A DNA stretch of 6,470 nt from Lachnospiraceae bacterium (GTDB taxonomy: Bacteria; Bacillota; Clostridia; Lachnospirales; Lachnospiraceae), in NCBI GenBank assembly GCA_003489085.1, contig DNJM01000216.1:398-6867 (forward strand), written 5' to 3'. Below are positions 5,815-6,470 of this stretch, one piece after another; position 1 is the first letter of the stretch; the number at the start of each line of letters is the position of its first letter. The notes beneath the pieces were generated by a model, which was not told the DNA's origin, did no database searches, and saw only the letters and a list, made by a program, of their open reading frames with translations. The position numbers and the translations under genes are program-made.

Positions 5815-6470
5815 ATGGCAACGATAAAAGACATTGCAAAAGCAGCAGGTGTCAGTTTTACTACAGTATCGAATGTGATCCACGGGAATACAAAACGGGT
5901 GTCCCGGGAGACAATTGAGCGGATCGAAAAAATTATGGAAGAGATGCATTATGTACCGAATATGGGGGCGCGTATGCTGGTACAGAATCAGTCCCGGATT
6001 ATTGGTGTGATCATCAATGAATTCAGAGAGGATGCCGGCGGCAGTTTTCGGAGGCCATTTATTTCGGAGATCCTGGGAGCAATCGAGAGAGAGATCCGGG
6101 AACAGGGATATTTTATGATGCTCTATGCGACCCGTTCTTCGGAGGAGCTGATGCGGCTGATTGCAAACTGGAATGTGGATGGCATGATTACCGTTGGACT
6201 GGAAACGGATGTGTGCAGAAAGATCCGGGATCGGATACGAATTCCGGTAGTATTTACGGACTGCTATTTCCCGGATGAAAAGAATCTGAATGTCGGAACA
6301 CAGGACGAAGAAGGCTCCTTTTTGGCAGCAAGTTATCTGATCTCCATGGGACACAGCCGGATCGGATTCGTAAATGAAGTAAAGATTGAAGAGAGAAATG
6401 TGGAGACACGGGTCGATGGGCTGCGGTTAAAAGGCTTTTGCCGGGCCTGCCGGGAAGCAGGGATCCCCTA
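5815..6470 (+). CDS. LacI-family transcriptional regulator (partial, 3' end outside window)
   Basis: The reading frame starts at ATG 5815 and stays open to the right edge: 218 codons plus two bases of a protein normally about 330-345 long. Residues 3-24 (IKDIAKAAGVSFTTVSNVIHGN) form the LacI helix-turn-helix. NMGARML (49-55) is the hinge helix, with Leu55 at the position of the minor-groove-intercalating leucine. From RIIGVII (61-67) the periplasmic-binding-protein-like sensor domain begins: EILGAIEREIREQGY, VDGMITVG, IPVVFTD and the DEEGSFLAASYLISMGHSRIGFVN segment characteristic of the family's N-subdomain crossover. An insertion-like stretch, REDAGGSFRRPF (71-82), replaces the usual short NPFF turn. 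It is a cytoplasmic, ligand-responsive DNA-binding repressor or activator. Targets probably include its own promoter; control of the upstream operon or of genes beyond the window is inference. Confidence 0.95.
   Translation, partial: MATIKDIAKAAGVSFTTVSNVIHGNTKRVSRETIERIEKIMEEMHYVPNMGARMLVQNQSRIIGVIINEFREDAGGSFRRPFISEILGAIEREIREQGYFMMLYATRSSEELMRLIANWNVDGMITVGLETDVCRKIRDRIRIPVVFTDCYFPDEKNLNVGTQDEEGSFLAASYLISMGHSRIGFVNEVKIEERNVETRVDGLRLKGFCRACREAGIP

Noticed and set aside
5782..6354. 190-aa open frame on the minus strand antisense to the LacI-family gene
   Set aside because: Cys/His-rich shadow of a clearly homologous + strand regulator; no SD and no recognisable domain.

Overview
The window reads as part of a low-to-moderate GC Firmicutes chromosome, most likely a gut Lachnospiraceae (Blautia/Ruminococcus-like) Clostridium relative. 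This is an inference from the strong AGGAGG-type ribosome binding sites, the A-rich codon use of the glycolytic genes and the style of the GAPDH C-terminus; no marker gene fixes the taxon. All recognised genes lie on the + strand.

Region 1 (1-2354) is a core glycolysis block: the 3' end of gap (GAPDH), then complete pgk (phosphoglycerate kinase) and tpiA (triosephosphate isomerase). Together they convert triose phosphates to 3-phosphoglycerate with ATP formation. A strong intrinsic-terminator hairpin (301-333) lies between gap and pgk, which could make the GAPDH message more abundant than the downstream pgk-tpiA message.

Region 2 (2355-3183) is a scar. A non-coding stretch holds a long G-U-rich stem-loop (2393-2451) that looks like a dispersed palindromic element or a structured leader. 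It is followed by a decayed GH38/alpha-mannosidase-like gene (2480-3180). Its remaining pieces lie in all three forward frames, keep the family active-site motifs, and are separated by internal deletions. The 3' end is also lost.

Region 3 (3184-5708) is an apparent three-gene operon: an unrecognised small membrane protein with about five TM segments (GTG start directly against the scar), a cytosine-deaminase-like/TrzN-type amidohydrolase with all metal ligands intact, and a TSUP (TauE/SafE) transporter whose ATG is one base after the amidohydrolase stop. A catabolic or salvage unit that transports and hydrolyses or deaminates a small substrate is plausible; the substrate cannot be read from sequence.

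Region 4 (5709-6470) carries a promoter-like sequence with a perfect TTGACA, a near-palindromic CG-centred candidate operator over its -10, and the start of a LacI-family regulator gene that runs off the window. The regulator probably controls itself, and possibly genes beyond the window or the preceding operon.

I did not find a CRISPR array, tRNA, rRNA, transposase, or a clearly new defence or mobile system. The points most worth a second look are the palindromic element, the multi-deletion pseudogene and its junction with the membrane gene, and the uncharacterised amidohydrolase/TSUP/membrane-protein operon.
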